From assembly GCA_947166955.1 (NCBI GenBank), contig CAMVGI010000084.1, forward strand, positions 1 through 6,270: a stretch of DNA of 6,270 nt, written 5' to 3'. A program made the translations under genes and the position numbers. This DNA comes from an uncultured Clostridia bacterium (GTDB lineage: Bacteria; Bacillota_A; Clostridia; Oscillospirales; Oscillospiraceae). The notes under the pieces are model-generated. The model saw only the letters and a program-made list of their open reading frames with translations. It had not been told where the DNA came from and did not search any database. Below, piece by piece: positions 5,851 through 6,270 of the stretch; positions within the stretch are counted from its first letter, which is position 1, and every line of letters begins with the position of its first letter.

Positions 5851-6270
5851 ATGTCGGTTCATTTTCTGATTCTGCGCAGAAAACATCTCATGCCGCTCGC
5901 CGCCGTTTTGTTGAGCGCGGCGATCTTCGCCGCGGCAAACGCGCCCGCGGCGGTCACGGCGGCCGCGGTGGCGCGGCAGCTGCCGATCTACTGCGTCGAG
6001 CGGCCCGACAAGTGCGTCTCCGTCAAGCGCGACCAAAAGGTGTGCGCGATCTCCTTCGACGCCGCTTGGGGCGCGGACAACACCGGAAAAATTCTCGACG
6101 TGCTGGACGAATACGGCGTCAAGACGACCTTTTTTGTCGTGAGCGCGTGGGCGGAGCAGTACCCCGACACCGCGCGCATGATCGTCGAGCGCGGGCACGA
6201 GCTGATGAACCATTCGACGAAGCACGACCACTACAACGCGCTCACCGCCGACCAGATCGTCGCCGACGTC
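5851..6270 (+). CDS. Polysaccharide deacetylase (NodB domain) family protein, 3' end cut by window edge
   Basis: This is a predicted membrane-anchored or secreted hydrolase that removes acetyl groups from peptidoglycan or another amino-sugar polymer. In Clostridia this subtype is often linked to sporulation (PdaB-like). 140 codons are visible. A basic N-terminus (LRRKH) is followed by a hydrophobic signal/anchor at about 14-40. The NodB domain starts near 65. Motif 1 is SFDAAWG, with Asp70 as presumed catalytic base; the second Asp of the usual TFDDG is absent. TFFVVSAWAEQYP follows, and motif 2 is NHSTKH, with His121 and His125 as metal ligands. The ATG at 5851 has GGGAGGG 8 nt upstream. The frame stays open back to 5605, but that 82-residue extension would bury the signal segment and looks like decayed sequence. 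Its own promoter was not found. Confidence 0.87.
   Translation, partial: MSVHFLILRRKHLMPLAAVLLSAAIFAAANAPAAVTAAAVARQLPIYCVERPDKCVSVKRDQKVCAISFDAAWGADNTGKILDVLDEYGVKTTFFVVSAWAEQYPDTARMIVERGHELMNHSTKHDHYNALTADQIVADV

Noticed and set aside
1..6270. tRNA, rRNA, insertion sequence or phage genes
   Set aside because: No cloverleaf with a TTCGA-type arm, rRNA segment, transposase or integrase frame was recognised on either strand.

Overview
The window is GC-rich (well over 60% by eye) with short intergenic gaps and strong GGAGG-type ribosome binding sites. It contains a partial NodB-type deacetylase of the SFDAAWG kind, common in spore-forming Clostridia, and a lone GspF-like gene beside a transglutaminase lipoprotein. 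This suggests a high-GC anaerobic firmicute, probably of the Oscillospiraceae (Clostridium cluster IV) type. That placement is inference from gene content and composition, not from a marker gene.

Layout. Positions 1-1811 (minus strand) hold a two-gene unit: a predicted transglutaminase-like lipoprotein, then a GspF/PilC-family membrane protein that runs off the left edge. They follow a textbook promoter (TTGACA, 17 bp, TATAAT) at 1858-1886. A divergent plus-strand promoter (TTGAAA, 17 bp, TAAAAT) at 2029-2057 and a leader of about 120 nt, with pairing ends, precede a three-gene operon at 2183-5437. The operon encodes E1 alpha, E1 beta and lipoyl-bearing E2 of a thiamine-diphosphate-dependent 2-oxo acid or acetoin dehydrogenase complex. 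A weak terminator-like hairpin follows at 5461-5487. Positions 5438-5850 carry no intact gene; they hold what look like out-of-frame remnants of one or two small genes and a 16-bp hairpin. A polysaccharide deacetylase gene starts at 5851 and runs off the right edge.

How the genes work together. E1 alpha and E1 beta form the ThDP enzyme that cleaves or decarboxylates the substrate and passes an acyl group to the lipoyl lysine of E2. E2 transfers it to CoA. E3 (dihydrolipoamide dehydrogenase) is needed to reoxidise the lipoyl group and is not in this window. The subunits resemble the acetoin dehydrogenase (AcoA/B/C) and bacterial pyruvate dehydrogenase families; the substrate cannot be fixed from sequence alone.

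I found no convincing new biological system. The points most worth checking are the altered His loop of E1 alpha, the structured leader of the dehydrogenase operon, the decayed gene patch at 5605-5776 that reads in frame into the deacetylase, and the hairpin that contains the deacetylase ribosome binding site.
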